DNA of 64,000 nucleotides from Candidatus Melainabacteria bacterium (GCA_003242885.1 QKMZ01000013.1:62001-126000); one strand, 5' to 3'; shown: positions 15,739 through 24,927, numbered from the stretch's first letter. A program made the numbers and translations. The notes: generated by a model from the letters alone, not told the origin.

Positions 15739-17283
15739 TTAGCTCTTCTTCGGGTCGACCGGCACGAGGGCGCGCGTCATCTCCTTGACGGTCAGCTCCG
15801 GATACTGATCCGCCACCATGTCCATCTGCTCCTTCGAGCCGCGCACATAGAAGGTCGCCTGGTAGGGCGCCTCGAATGCGACGAGCAGGTTGGAGATCTT
15901 CAGGCCATAGATGTTGGTCAGCTCGTGCTGGATGGCACCGACTTCCGACGCGAGGTCATCCTGGGTGTCCGCCTTCATGACGACGGTCCACTCCTTGAGG
16001 TTCTCGCGCGTCACAGCACCACGCAGCTTGCTGATACGACGCTGCAGAGCAACGCCCTTCATGCTCGCCGGCGTGTCGCCGAGGAAGGTCTTCAGGCCTT
16101 CGATGTTCTCGTCGGTGTCACCTTCACCACGCGCGATGCCGAACGACAGCCGGTTCGACTTGCCGTCCCACGTCACACGCACCAGGTCGCCGCCCAGGAT
16201 CTTGTTCGGGTTGTCCCGATCCAGCATGCGACCCATCGGCACTTCCATGTGCTTCATGATCGTCCGCTTCAGGTTGGCGACGTCTTCCTCGGCTTCCTTG
16301 AGCAAGAACTCGCGGGCGCTCCGGTCGACCTGCAGTGTGAAGTCGTCACCGCGCGGCATCTGGTCGATGATGCGGTCCTGGAACTGAGCGACCTGGATGT
16401 CGACGACCTGCATCGTCTGATCCCGGTCGAGTTCGCGGTACACAGTCACCTGGTCGATGCGGTTGCGGAACTCCGGAGGGAAGCGCTTGGTCATGGCTTC
16501 CTTGACGATGTCGACCACTTCCTCGTGAGCCAGCTTCTTGGCCTCACGCTTGATGAAGCCGATGCCGCCACCCTTTTCTTCCTTCTCCACCTGATCCATC
16601 GCGAGGTTGTCGGTCAGGATGAAGACGGTGTTCTGGAAGTTGGCCATTTCGCCGTTGCCGAGAGCCTTGCGACCCTTGTCGAAGACCTCCATCCAGAACT
16701 TGAAGAAGTCCGGACCAGACTTGGAGAATTCCTCGAGCACGACGACATCGATCACCTCGCCTGAATGCATCCGCACACGGATACGGTTCCAGTCGGTGAC
16801 CTTGCTGTAGCCGTCGACCTGGGCCAGACGACCCGGATCTTCGAGCAGCGCCTTCATGTCGACGGGCTTGCGGTAGCCGACGTACTTCGGCGGCGCACCG
16901 ATCAGGTCCATCATCTGGCTGTCGTCGTAGTAGTCTTCCGACGTGATGCGGGTCAGCGCGTCTTCGTCGCCGTGGAACATGTAGGCCAGCGTCTGAGCCA
17001 GCAGCGACTTACCACGACGAGACTTGCCGACCAGGTAGTAAATGCCGAGCGGATGCTTCTTGTTCCGCATCGGGTTGCGAAGCCGCGCGCGAACGTCGAG
17101 TGCGATCTGACGCGCTTCGGGCTGACCGATGAGGCGCTTGTCGAACTCTTCGCCGAACGTGATTTCAGCATCGGACATGTCATCGAGATCCACGACCTCG
17201 AACACCGGCTCGAACTTGCGCGTGTTGCGCTTCTCGCCCGGCTTGTCGTCACGTCCACGGTTTTTGGCAGTTGATTTACTCAT
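15739..17283 (-). CDS. Single-ring Clp/Hsp100-type AAA+ ATPase
   Basis: The 514-residue product matches the second ATPase domain of ClpB/ClpA. It shows LIGQPEAR (about 51-58), Walker A GKSRRGKS 86-93, pore loop GAPPKYVGY 129-137, Walker B VVVLEEFSKS with Glu-Glu replacing the usual Asp-Glu (184-185), sensor 1 ILTDN, and the box FPPEFRNRID 269-278. The N-domain, the first ATPase ring and the middle domain are absent. A C-terminal region of about 150 residues, starting near 365, is not recognised. Such a protein could be an unfoldase or remodeller with its own adaptor domain. No ClpP is nearby. AAGGAG precedes the ATG. Codons are strongly G/C-ending. Confidence 0.85.
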   Translation of the reverse strand: MSKSTAKNRGRDDKPGEKRNTRKFEPVFEVVDLDDMSDAEITFGEEFDKRLIGQPEARQIALDVRARLRNPMRNKKHPLGIYYLVGKSRRGKSLLAQTLAYMFHGDEDALTRITSEDYYDDSQMMDLIGAPPKYVGYRKPVDMKALLEDPGRLAQVDGYSKVTDWNRIRVRMHSGEVIDVVVLEEFSKSGPDFFKFWMEVFDKGRKALGNGEMANFQNTVFILTDNLAMDQVEKEEKGGGIGFIKREAKKLAHEEVVDIVKEAMTKRFPPEFRNRIDQVTVYRELDRDQTMQVVDIQVAQFQDRIIDQMPRGDDFTLQVDRSAREFLLKEAEEDVANLKRTIMKHMEVPMGRMLDRDNPNKILGGDLVRVTWDGKSNRLSFGIARGEGDTDENIEGLKTFLGDTPASMKGVALQRRISKLRGAVTRENLKEWTVVMKADTQDDLASEVGAIQHELTNIYGLKISNLLVAFEAPYQATFYVRGSKEQMDMVADQYPELTVKEMTRALVPVDPKKS

Positions 17284-17354
17284 GATTCTAACTCCTTCTT
17301 GGACCGTGCAAAGCCCCGGTCCGGTTTGGTTAGCGGCTGAATTGTCGCCAACAG

Positions 17355-17385
17355 AAAAGCGCCCCCTCCGAAAGGAGAAGAGCGC
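17355..17385 (-). terminator. Terminator of the CYTH gene
   Basis: On the minus strand GCGCTCTTCTCC pairs imperfectly with GGAGGGGGCGC and is followed by TTTT. An outer perfect 8-bp pair, TTGTCGCC (17342) with GGCGACAA (17394), encloses it. It separates the CYTH gene from the AAA+ gene. Confidence 0.65.
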
Positions 17386-17430
17386 CGCATATCGGCGACA
17401 ACGTGTCGCCTGGTTACATAAACAACTCGG

Positions 17431-18123
17431 CTACACCACCGTTGCTTCCTTCAGCATGTCGAGGTACGACCGCGGAACGAAATCACGATGCTCACCAAGC
17501 AACTCGAAGACTTCAGCTCGAATTCTCTCGCGAGCGGATTTCACGTCTCCACCTACGGGGACAATGATTTCCACTTCAAGATAGGCGCCGCTGTAGACTC
17601 CAAGTCCTGTCACTCGGTCAACGGATACGACAACCTGAACATCCGAAGCATTGTCGGCGCCAGGCAGCGAGGACGAGTAAGACCGGCGCACCTTGCTGAA
17701 TGACAGAGGTGGCTTGCCATCGACCAGTCTTCCGACCAGCCTCAGCACCAAACTCGCCAATAGCCCGATTTCACCTTCCTGCTCTCGTCTTTCGCGTTCG
17801 CCATCGATCATCACCCAATCTTTCAGGGTAAGAACGCGGCGTCTCAGCTCACCTTCGGACTCAACACGAATTCGAATCATGTCTTCGTCTTTCAGAGCGG
17901 GCAGAAAAGTGTCGGTCATCGTCAACTCACCGATTGGTCGAAAACCGCACTTCGGCAGCCGCGAGTCGAGGTCATCAATCTCACCGTCGAACAAGCGAAA
18001 CTTTCGTTCCACTTCCAGGTGAGCTTTGTCCTCGGCTTGCTTCGCCTTGTGCGATTCCGAACGCAGGACGAACAGCGCAAGCGACTTGAAAAGGCGCCTG
18101 GCAATTCCGGAATTTCCTGACAT
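17431..18123 (-). CDS. CYTH-domain protein (triphosphatase/adenylate cyclase class IV fold)
   Basis: The 230-residue product carries the CYTH signature ExExK as Glu37-Val-Glu39-Arg-Lys41. It continues with a tunnel-fold pattern of alternating charged strands (IRIRVES, RRRVLTLKD, LEVEIIV). CYTH enzymes hydrolyse tripolyphosphate, thiamine triphosphate or inorganic polyphosphate, or rarely make cAMP; the substrate cannot be told here. The first 35 residues (basic and hydrophobic, RRLFKSLALFVLR) are extra and might attach to a membrane surface. AGGAGG precedes the ATG. It lies directly upstream of the AAA+ gene but a terminator separates them. Confidence 0.82.
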   Translation of the reverse strand: MSGNSGIARRLFKSLALFVLRSESHKAKQAEDKAHLEVERKFRLFDGEIDDLDSRLPKCGFRPIGELTMTDTFLPALKDEDMIRIRVESEGELRRRVLTLKDWVMIDGERERREQEGEIGLLASLVLRLVGRLVDGKPPLSFSKVRRSYSSSLPGADNASDVQVVVSVDRVTGLGVYSGAYLEVEIIVPVGGDVKSARERIRAEVFELLGEHRDFVPRSYLDMLKEATVV

Positions 18124-18963
18124 TCGAAACCTCCTGGCACTTGTTGCCGTTTTGATTATGTCCCCTTCGCTAGAGCTTAAGAGACCCGCCAGTTAGCGCA
18201 CCCTGACTTCAACACAAACCATGAAGTGCGAGTTAATACCGCTCTCTGCGCATGGCTCGAGAACAAATAGTTTCGCACTAAAACAAGGTTATTTGGGCTT
18301 GTGTGTTGTTAGAGATAACCAAAACGAGAATAAAGAACAGATGATCTGACACTACCGGTGATCTGAGCCAAAACCTAGAGACTGTTTAGAGAGCTAAATT
18401 GAGGCTGTTTTCAAGCGGTGCACGAGATTACGCGAGAGATAAATTCCGCACGCGCCATCGCTTGGCATCTTTGCCACCTCAACACATTTTGGTTTTTGGG
18501 GTACACTTTGAAACCCGGCAAAGCACTGAAACGGCTTACCCATAGTTAGTTGCCAGGATTCTAAAGAAAAAGTGAATAGCGTGGTTGCGCTAGATCTGTT
18601 TTACAGCTCTTAAACTTGTTAGCTTACTGTTACTTCCGTTTCTCACTTCAATTCCCGCGACCTCCTATAGAGACCCTAATCCCAAGCTTATCCGTTTCCT
18701 TTTCTCCGCCTTTCTTGGTGGTGTAAAGAGAGCCGTCAGATTTGCTTGGTATTGCGCGTGAGCTTGTAGGGACTTCACCACGTATCGCTGAGTCGATGCC
18801 CGGCGTCCACCTTACAGACTGATTCGGAAGAAGCATTCGAAACACATCGCTGTGTCCCCACCTGTTCCTACGGCGCTTCATGCACGTTCGAGCGGGCCTC
18901 TCGACACGACAAAACCTACCAACCGCGCCTGACTTTCTTGTCTGGGCGCTCAAGGAGCTGCCT
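18124..18963. other. 840-bp intergenic region before the acyltransferase gene
   Basis: This region is A/T-rich at first and then mixed. I find no convincing coding frame, tRNA or strong hairpin. It lies between divergent genes and probably holds both promoters and a long untranslated leader for the acyltransferase gene. Confidence 0.4.
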
Positions 18964-19752
18964 GTGAAAAAGCACTTCATTCAAGGCTCACAGGTCATAA
19001 AGGGCTTCATCGGTACCTGGCGGAAGCGCTTCCGTGACTATGTGAACCAGTGTTTGACGAGTGGTTTCATCCCGTACACTTTCCGCCCGCTCCAGTTCCT
19101 CGGCAAGCATCTTGCCAAGATCTGGATGTTTATCCAGGTTGGGCGGATTCGTGTCATTGGCGCAGAGAACCTCAAGCCGCAAGGCCGGGTCATCTTCTGC
19201 CCCAACCACTCGAGTATGTTCGACGCGCCCGTCATCTTCTCGATCATGAAGCGGTACCCCCGCTACATGACCGCCTACGAAGAGATGCGCGGTCTTGCTG
19301 GTCTCAAAGCTGTCGTCATGGGCGCCTTCGGCTGCTTTGCAGTCGATCGTTCTCGTGGCAAGACGGTTCTCGAGCCGGCTATCAATGTTCTCCTCAACGG
19401 CGACCCGCTGGTTATCTTTCCAGAAGGCAAGATCAGCGGTACCGGTGAATACCTCCCTTTCAAGAAGGGCTCTGCTCTCATCGCCATCGGCGCATGCGAG
19501 AAGCTCGACCACAAGGAGAAGGTGGGCATCGTTCCGATTCACATCTGCTTCCATGGACGCGACGCCGCAACCGCAAATGGCCCGTACGGAGCCATGGGTT
19601 TCAAGTGGCGTAAGGGAGCGACAGTGACCGTCGGCAAGCCGATTTGGATCCACGATCTGAATCCGCTTACTCCGGAGACCGTTACCGATCAGGTGCGCAT
19701 TGCCATCACAGAGCAGGTCTGCCCAACCACCTCGCTTCCCAGCGCCAGGTGA
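18964..19752 (+). CDS. plsC: PlsC-type 1-acylglycerol-3-phosphate acyltransferase
   Basis: The 262-residue product carries the acyltransferase HX4D motif as NHSSMFD (His82, Asp87) and the FPEGKISGTG box, which corresponds to the FPEGTRS block binding the phosphate. A hydrophobic segment at about 48-60 may attach it to the inner membrane. Family members acylate lysophosphatidic acid in phospholipid synthesis; other acyl acceptors are possible. The GTG at 18964 is preferred because AAGGAG lies 7 nt upstream. An ATG at 18880 has no such site. The gene stands alone, is followed by a hairpin, and uses G/C-ending codons. Confidence 0.88.
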   Translation: MKKHFIQGSQVIKGFIGTWRKRFRDYVNQCLTSGFIPYTFRPLQFLGKHLAKIWMFIQVGRIRVIGAENLKPQGRVIFCPNHSSMFDAPVIFSIMKRYPRYMTAYEEMRGLAGLKAVVMGAFGCFAVDRSRGKTVLEPAINVLLNGDPLVIFPEGKISGTGEYLPFKKGSALIAIGACEKLDHKEKVGIVPIHICFHGRDAATANGPYGAMGFKWRKGATVTVGKPIWIHDLNPLTPETVTDQVRIAITEQVCPTTSLPSAR

Positions 19753-19796
19753 GGGAGGACCAAGCTTTGTTAGCAAACGATAGCGCGCCACACAGC

Positions 19797-19836
19797 GAGA
19801 AGAGAGGCGAGATGCAACCATCGACCCTCTCTTCTC
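19797..19836 (+). terminator. Hairpin after the acyltransferase gene
   Basis: A perfect 10-bp stem (GAGAAGAGAG/CTCTCTTCTC) with a 20-nt loop is followed by CATTTT, 45 bp past the stop. Confidence 0.6.
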
Positions 19837-20004
19837 CATTTTCGAAACTGTTCTACTTCTGCTTATAGTTACTTTGGACCTCCTCGTAAGCATCCTCACA
19901 AAAATTACTAAGGTTGTCAGCCGTTTGGACAAAAATGCCAAGCGGGCATCAAACAAACAAGGGAAACCGTAGTTTTTCACACACACTTTTTTCGAGGGGA
20001 TGTT

Positions 20005-20643
20005 ATGCAATCGCCTTCTTCGTTTCGCCTTGCTCATGGGATTCTCGAATCGGATTTGGAATTTGACGCAGACTCGATGCTGGAGCAGCTTGCTTCCCAG
20101 AAGGAAACCGCAGCCAGAACGCCTTTCATGGCGCCGGCGTTTCTCAGAGAACAGATGACGCGCATGGAATGGCGCAACAAGGTTCTCAACGAAGTCGAAG
20201 TCGCAGAAACCAATCGTTTCAAAGTCGGCAACGGATTTGACGGACAAGACGCCACCGGTGCTCTGCCAGTTTTTACTAAACCCGCAAATATCACGCGATC
20301 GCGCATCGAAGCTGTTGATGTGGTCCGCCGCTCACCCTTGGAATGCCCGAAAGAACGCTTCAAGGGTCTACCCGAAAAGCGCTCCGATATTCGCGAATGT
20401 GTCGATCACGCATCGCTCTCGGATTTGCTCGAAGAAATCCAATTAAAGAAGCTTGGTGTCGCCTATTTCAACGACCTTGAAATGGACGAAGACCAGATGG
20501 CAAGCCACTTCTCAACCAATCTTCCCAAAATCGCCAGAAGCGCCAAGGACAGCATTGTCGAGGCATATTTCGGATGCGCAGCATTAGTCAAGTTGTTCTT
20601 CTTCGGCGGAAGTCTCGGCTTCACCGAATATTCAAATATCTGA
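20005..20643 (+). CDS. Hypothetical 212-residue protein
   Basis: GAGGGGATGTT precedes the ATG. The product is charged and helical in its first half (LEFDADSMLEQLASQKETA), basic in the middle and hydrophobic only near the C-terminus (GCAALVKLFFFGGSLGF). It has no signal peptide, zinc motif or recognisable domain. It is a single-gene unit closed by an intrinsic terminator 40 bp downstream. I do not recognise the family. Confidence 0.75.
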   Translation: MQSPSSFRLAHGILESDLEFDADSMLEQLASQKETAARTPFMAPAFLREQMTRMEWRNKVLNEVEVAETNRFKVGNGFDGQDATGALPVFTKPANITRSRIEAVDVVRRSPLECPKERFKGLPEKRSDIRECVDHASLSDLLEEIQLKKLGVAYFNDLEMDEDQMASHFSTNLPKIARSAKDSIVEAYFGCAALVKLFFFGGSLGFTEYSNI

Positions 20644-20683
20644 CAGCTCCCCGAACTTCGCGCTAAACTTCATCTCGTTTCTT

Positions 20684-20710
20684 AAAAGAGGGTGTTTTCA
20701 ACCCTCTTTT
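20684..20710 (+). terminator. Intrinsic terminator
   Basis: A perfect 10-bp stem (AAAAGAGGGT/ACCCTCTTTT) with a 7-nt loop ends in TTTT, about 40 bp after the stop of the preceding gene. Its A/T ends allow it to work in both directions. Confidence 0.85.
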
Positions 20711-20758
20711 GAATTTGTGTCCGTCCCCCGCGAATTCAAGATATAAGGGAGAATTCTC

Positions 20759-20944
20759 ATGCTGAAATCAGAAGCAGAACGCATCATCACCAAATTCGCC
20801 GACGAGTACAACGCTGAATTTACCGATGAGCAAAAGACAGCACTCGCCATGGCTTTCATCAGCATCGCTTCGACAATCGTAGAAGAAGCACTGAATAACG
20901 TTTCCACCAATAGAGGTGGCGGCAAGCCGCAATTCTTCGCGTAG
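20759..20944 (+). CDS. Small hypothetical 61-residue protein
   Basis: GGGAGAATTCTC directly precedes the ATG, and codon use matches neighbouring genes. The product is mostly one amphipathic helix (SEAERIITKFADEYNAEF, then ALAMAFISIASTIVEEAL) with a short Gly-rich tail. No family is recognised. It starts about 50 bp after a terminator and ends about 120 bp before the M20 peptidase gene, so it might lead that operon. Confidence 0.6.
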   Translation: MLKSEAERIITKFADEYNAEFTDEQKTALAMAFISIASTIVEEALNNVSTNRGGGKPQFFA

Positions 20945-21067
20945 TTAGCGCAGTTTGACGACCGACCATTTGCGCTTTGCACGAGCATGAAAATGGCTCC
21001 AACCAATTCGGCATGCTTAAAACATCAATCCAATTAGAGTTCAAAATAGAGTTCAAAGTAGATTTCC

Positions 21068-22288
21068 ATGAGCAATTCAACAAAACCATCGAGCGCCTCC
21101 GTTCTGGAAAAGGCGAAGAAAATGCAGTCCCAAATCGTGGAGCTGAGAAGACACCTCCACGCACACCCCGAACTGAGCTTTCATGAGTTCGAGACTGCAA
21201 AATTGTCAGCCGAAAAGCTAGCTCAGCTTGGCTACAGTGTTAAGACCGGAGTCGGAAAAACCGGCGTGGTTGGGGATTTCGGCAAAGACGACAAAAAGAA
21301 TACCGGCGTCACCATTGCTGTCAGAGCTGACATGGATGGTCTGCCGATCGAAGAAACCAATAAGGCCTCATACCTCTCAAAGAACAAAGGCGTCATGCAC
21401 GCTTGTGGACACGATGCTCATGTCTCGTGTGGACTGGCCGCTGCTGAAATTTTGACCACAGAGGAAACTGGCGGACGTATCCGCATGCTGATGCAACCGG
21501 CTGAAGAATTCGGGGACGACGAAGGCAAATCCGGTGCGTATCGCATGCTTGAAGATGATGCCCTTAATGGTGTTTCTGCCGTAATTGGACTGCACATGGA
21601 TGCTGGTTTGGAAGCGGGCAAGGTAGCCATTATGCCCGGGCCTGTAATGGCAGCTGCCGACGGTTTCACAATCAAAATCAAAGGTGTAGGCGGTCACGGA
21701 GCTTATCCTGAGACCACAATCGACGCTGTCGTTTTGGGTGCGCAAGTTGTGCAAGCTGTACAGCAAATCATCTCGCGCCGCATCTCTGCGCTCGATCCGG
21801 CGATTATCACCATTGGTTCCTTTCATAGCTCGTCAAGCCGTGGCAATGTGATCTCGGAGGAAGTAGTTCTCGAAGGGACGTTCAGAACATTCAATGAAGA
21901 AGTTCGCAAACACATCGTCGAAGAAATAGAGAAAGCTTGCTCGATTGCCCGCATGCTGGGCGGCGATTATGAGATCAAATATGAGATGGGCTATCCCACG
22001 ACCGTTAATGATCCGGAAATTTCCGATATCATGAAACGCGCTGCAATCGACCTTGTCGGAGCAGAAAATGTCATTACCGTAAAACCGAAAACCTGGAGCG
22101 AAGACTTTTCTATGTTCGCTCAAAAGGTCCCTGGTGCCTTCATGTTCCTTGGCGGCGAGATTAAAGGCGACACTCGCCTGCACCACAGCCCAACTTTTGA
22201 TTTAGACGAAAGCGGGCTCTGGATCGGTACAGCCGTTTTGGCGGAAACAGCCAAGCGCCTGGTAAAACACTTTGAGGCAAAAAAGTAA
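21068..22288 (+). CDS. M20 family amidohydrolase (probable N-acyl-diaminopimelate deacylase)
   Basis: The 406-residue product is an M20D-type metal-dependent amidohydrolase. Motifs seen are LRRHLHAHPELSFHE, AVRADMDGLPIEE, HACGHDAH (metal ligands), MQPAEE (catalytic Glu) and GGHGAYPE in the lid domain. The family hydrolyses N-acyl amino acids such as N-acetyl-diaminopimelate, hippurate or indole-acetyl conjugates. The very next gene is DapD, which strongly suggests removal of the acyl group in lysine/diaminopimelate synthesis. No clear Shine-Dalgarno site precedes the ATG. dapD starts 4 bp after its stop. Confidence 0.88.
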   Translation: MSNSTKPSSASVLEKAKKMQSQIVELRRHLHAHPELSFHEFETAKLSAEKLAQLGYSVKTGVGKTGVVGDFGKDDKKNTGVTIAVRADMDGLPIEETNKASYLSKNKGVMHACGHDAHVSCGLAAAEILTTEETGGRIRMLMQPAEEFGDDEGKSGAYRMLEDDALNGVSAVIGLHMDAGLEAGKVAIMPGPVMAAADGFTIKIKGVGGHGAYPETTIDAVVLGAQVVQAVQQIISRRISALDPAIITIGSFHSSSSRGNVISEEVVLEGTFRTFNEEVRKHIVEEIEKACSIARMLGGDYEIKYEMGYPTTVNDPEISDIMKRAAIDLVGAENVITVKPKTWSEDFSMFAQKVPGAFMFLGGEIKGDTRLHHSPTFDLDESGLWIGTAVLAETAKRLVKHFEAKK

Positions 22289-22292
22289 GCAC

Positions 22293-23087
22293 ATGCAAAC
22301 AACCAATCTCGAACAACAGATCGAAGAACTCTTCGAAGCAAAAGAAACACCTGCCGACGGTATCAAAGTTGTAGAGCAAGTTATTGAAGCGCTCGACCAG
22401 GGCAAAATTCGCACGGCCGAAAAAGTGGGCAACGAGTGGAAAGCGAATTCCTGGGTTAAGAAGGCTATCCTTCTGTATTTCCGCCTGCGCCCCGTAGAAA
22501 AAATGGAAGAAGGTCCATTTGCCGACAAAGTACCACTCAAAGTGTTGCCGGCACCGCAAAATCGCATCGTGCCCTATTCTTCAGTACGTAAGGGTTCTTA
22601 CATCGCACCCAAAGTTGTGATCATGGCGCCCAGCTTCGTCAACATCGGTGCCTATGTAGATGAAGGCTCCATGATTGATTCTCTAGTACTTGTGGGGTCC
22701 TGTGCACAGGTAGGTAAGAACGTTCATATTGGCGCCGGCACCGTAATCGGTGGCGTGCTCGAACCGCCTAACAGCACCCCGGTAATCATCGAAGACGGGG
22801 CTTTCGTGGGTGGAAGTTGCGGGCTATATGAAGGATGCATTGTCGAAAAAAATGCAGTCATAGGCGCGGGAACCATCATCACAGCTCGCACTCCTATCAT
22901 CGACATTCAGTCTGGTGAAGAACATTTTGGTCGCGTTCCTGAAAATGCGGTAGTTGTTCCGGGCGGCAGGCAGAAGAAAGTCGGCGATCATGAATTCATC
23001 CTGCAAACGCCGCTAATCATCAAGCGAAGAGATCCGCAAGTTAGCGCAAAGCTCGCAATGGAAGACTCATTGCGTGTTTTCGAGTAA
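22293..23087 (+). CDS. dapD: 2,3,4,5-tetrahydropyridine-2,6-dicarboxylate N-acyltransferase DapD
   Basis: The 264-residue product aligns by eye along its length with E. coli DapD. The hexapeptide left-handed beta-helix shows VNIGAYVDEGSMID, VGSCAQVGKNVHIGAG, IGGVLEP and IIEDGAFVGG, and HFGRVPENAVVVPG follows. The enzyme transfers a succinyl group from succinyl-CoA to tetrahydrodipicolinate. Acetyl-CoA use by this variant cannot be excluded, because the partner gene is an M20D-type deacylase rather than classical DapE. ATG 22293 is preferred; GAGG lies upstream within the end of the previous gene. The two genes form a two-step lysine/diaminopimelate operon. Confidence 0.92.
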   Translation: MQTTNLEQQIEELFEAKETPADGIKVVEQVIEALDQGKIRTAEKVGNEWKANSWVKKAILLYFRLRPVEKMEEGPFADKVPLKVLPAPQNRIVPYSSVRKGSYIAPKVVIMAPSFVNIGAYVDEGSMIDSLVLVGSCAQVGKNVHIGAGTVIGGVLEPPNSTPVIIEDGAFVGGSCGLYEGCIVEKNAVIGAGTIITARTPIIDIQSGEEHFGRVPENAVVVPGGRQKKVGDHEFILQTPLIIKRRDPQVSAKLAMEDSLRVFE

Positions 23088-23588
23088 CGAAATAGCGCGC
23101 TGTAATACACCACGCATATAGAACGCTCTTCCATTGAAAGAGTCTACATAAGCACATCCCTTATCGAGAGCGGCATTCTGGCAGTTCTACATCCGGCTGC
23201 AAGTATCTTTGTACTGGCGACTACCTCGGTGTGCCGCATCCGCGCTAGTCGTTCCTACCTGGCTTTAATTCATACCGAATCAGTCAGTTTTCAAAATGCT
23301 CGCCGCATTAAATCGTGGCGGAGCCCATCTTAAGGATTGCTTTAGAATTCCCGAAAAGGTAGTTTCTAGGTACTTTTCGTTCCACATCGCCAACAACTCC
23401 AGGAAAACAGGGTCTACCCCCCAAACCTTCGAGCACACCAACTGTTTCACTCCTCCGTTGCGCCTATGCCAGCGCGAGATTGAAACCGTTTGTGTTTTGT
23501 CGGCGATTTTCCCTAACCAGGGTGTTCCGCCCGTAGCTGCGTTTCAGCAGTGCGGACCCAATGCCCGCAACCAATAAAGAGACACGTT
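23088..23588. other. 500-bp leader/intergenic region before the S41 protease gene
   Basis: No coding frame with a plausible start and composition is visible. It probably carries the 3' end of the dapD transcript and a long leader for the protease gene. No strong hairpin was found by eye. Confidence 0.4.
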
Positions 23589-24653
23589 ATGAAAAACCGC
23601 AAAAACATCATCGCGATCATCGCGATGGCGGTGCTTCTTACGTCCGGTCTTGCAGTTGGTAGCGGCTCTGCCGACCAACTCAATCCGGGACGTAACGACA
23701 GCACGCCAGCTCAAACCGTTGCTCCGGCACCAACCGTTGCAACCCCTGTCGTCGCCGCGGCCCAAACCACACCGGAAGAGTTCTACCGGAAGGTTTGGCA
23801 AATCGCGAAAGACGACTTCCTCTGGCAAGATCGCCTCACCGACTGGGACAAGTGGGAGCACAAGTACGACGGCAAGCTCGCCACTCAAGCCGATGCCGAA
23901 AAGGCGATCAATGAGATGCTCGACACGCTGAAAGACGGTTATACCTACTTCCGCAACAACGGCGCAACTCAGCACAAGGCAACGCAAACCGCTGCCACCA
24001 ATGTCGTCACTTACCGCATGATTGGGAGCGTCGGATACATCAAGATCGCGACGTTCGGCTCTGAGAATGCTGCTTCGGAAACCGAGGCTGCACTCAAGGC
24101 GCTCAACAAGGCTGGTGCCAAGTCCTACATCGTCGACCTTCGGGACAACGGTGGTGGCTACGTGGCGCAGGCTTTCTCGATCACTGGTATGTTCCTCGAC
24201 CAGGGCGAATTCGCCACGGTGAAGGGCTACAAGGACGGCAAGCCGTACCTCGAGGTGATGACTGTCACCAAGACTACGCTTGAAGACAAGGAAAACGGTA
24301 CGGTTACTTCGAACCCCACCCGGGTCGGCAACCTCACCGGCAAGAAGCCTGTCATCATTCTGGTCAACGGTGGCTCTGCTTCCGCTTCCGAGATGTTCGC
24401 CGGATCTCTGCAGGACAATGGCCGCGCAAAGGTCGTTGGAATGACGAGCTTTGGTAAGGGCATCGCGCAGCTCAACATCGATCTGCCGTTCAACACCTCC
24501 ATGCAGGTGACGTTTGCCAAGCTGTATCAGCCCGCGGGTGACTGCATTCACGGCGTTGGGATGACTCCCGACTACGTGGTTGGCGTTACTCCCAAGGTTG
24601 ATGCGCCGCTTGCTCGCGCCCTCGAACTGGCTCAGCCAAAGGCTAAACCATGA
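23589..24653 (+). CDS. Exported S41-family protease lacking a PDZ domain
   Basis: The 354-residue product starts with a type I signal peptide (NIIAIIAMAVLLTSGLAVG, cleavage near residue 28). The S41 core has VDLRDNGGG at about 183-191, the nucleophile block NGGSASASE (260-268) and the catalytic lysine in FGKG (Lys290). In carboxy-terminal processing proteases a PDZ domain of about 90 residues normally separates the N-terminal helical part from the core. Here TYFRNNGATQHKATQ runs almost directly into the core, so the PDZ domain is missing. Substrate choice is therefore likely to differ from CtpA/Prc. The ATG at 23589 fits the signal peptide. The gene is monocistronic with a T-run terminator. 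Confidence 0.88.
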   Translation: MKNRKNIIAIIAMAVLLTSGLAVGSGSADQLNPGRNDSTPAQTVAPAPTVATPVVAAAQTTPEEFYRKVWQIAKDDFLWQDRLTDWDKWEHKYDGKLATQADAEKAINEMLDTLKDGYTYFRNNGATQHKATQTAATNVVTYRMIGSVGYIKIATFGSENAASETEAALKALNKAGAKSYIVDLRDNGGGYVAQAFSITGMFLDQGEFATVKGYKDGKPYLEVMTVTKTTLEDKENGTVTSNPTRVGNLTGKKPVIILVNGGSASASEMFAGSLQDNGRAKVVGMTSFGKGIAQLNIDLPFNTSMQVTFAKLYQPAGDCIHGVGMTPDYVVGVTPKVDAPLARALELAQPKAKP

Positions 24654-24685
24654 CCGACGCGGTTGAGGATTCTCAAGCAAACGAT

Positions 24686-24739
24686 TGAAGGGGTTGGAAA
24701 TCTGCACTGAAAATGCGGACCCAGCCCCTTCATTTTTTT
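24686..24739 (+). terminator. Intrinsic terminator of the S41 protease gene
   Basis: TGAAGGGGTTGG pairs with CCAGCCCCTTCA, 12 bp including one G-T pair, and the second arm is followed by seven T. It starts 32 bp after the stop. Confidence 0.88.
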
Positions 24740-24927
24740 CGCCCCAATCCTATTACCTCTTATAGTTAAACACATATAGATGCAGGCGATGAATCTAGCT
24801 ATTGTTTAGACGCAAAAAACTATCCAAACTCTCCACGATATTCAAAATCTTCAAAGGGAAGACAGGAAACTAGACACTTATATGCGACAAACATTTCAAA
24901 AAAATTTGCCGGGTTGAAAATACAACT

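Noticed and set aside
18988..20247. 419-residue minus-strand frame across plsC and the next gene
   Set aside because: It overlaps two supported plus-strand genes and a terminator and has no family features.
23296..23577. 93-residue frame upstream of the S41 gene
   Set aside because: Poor start context and Cys/Pro-rich random-like composition; more likely untranslated leader.
23544..24707. 387-residue minus-strand frame opposite the S41 gene
   Set aside because: It is antisense to a complete protease gene with signal peptide and catalytic motifs.
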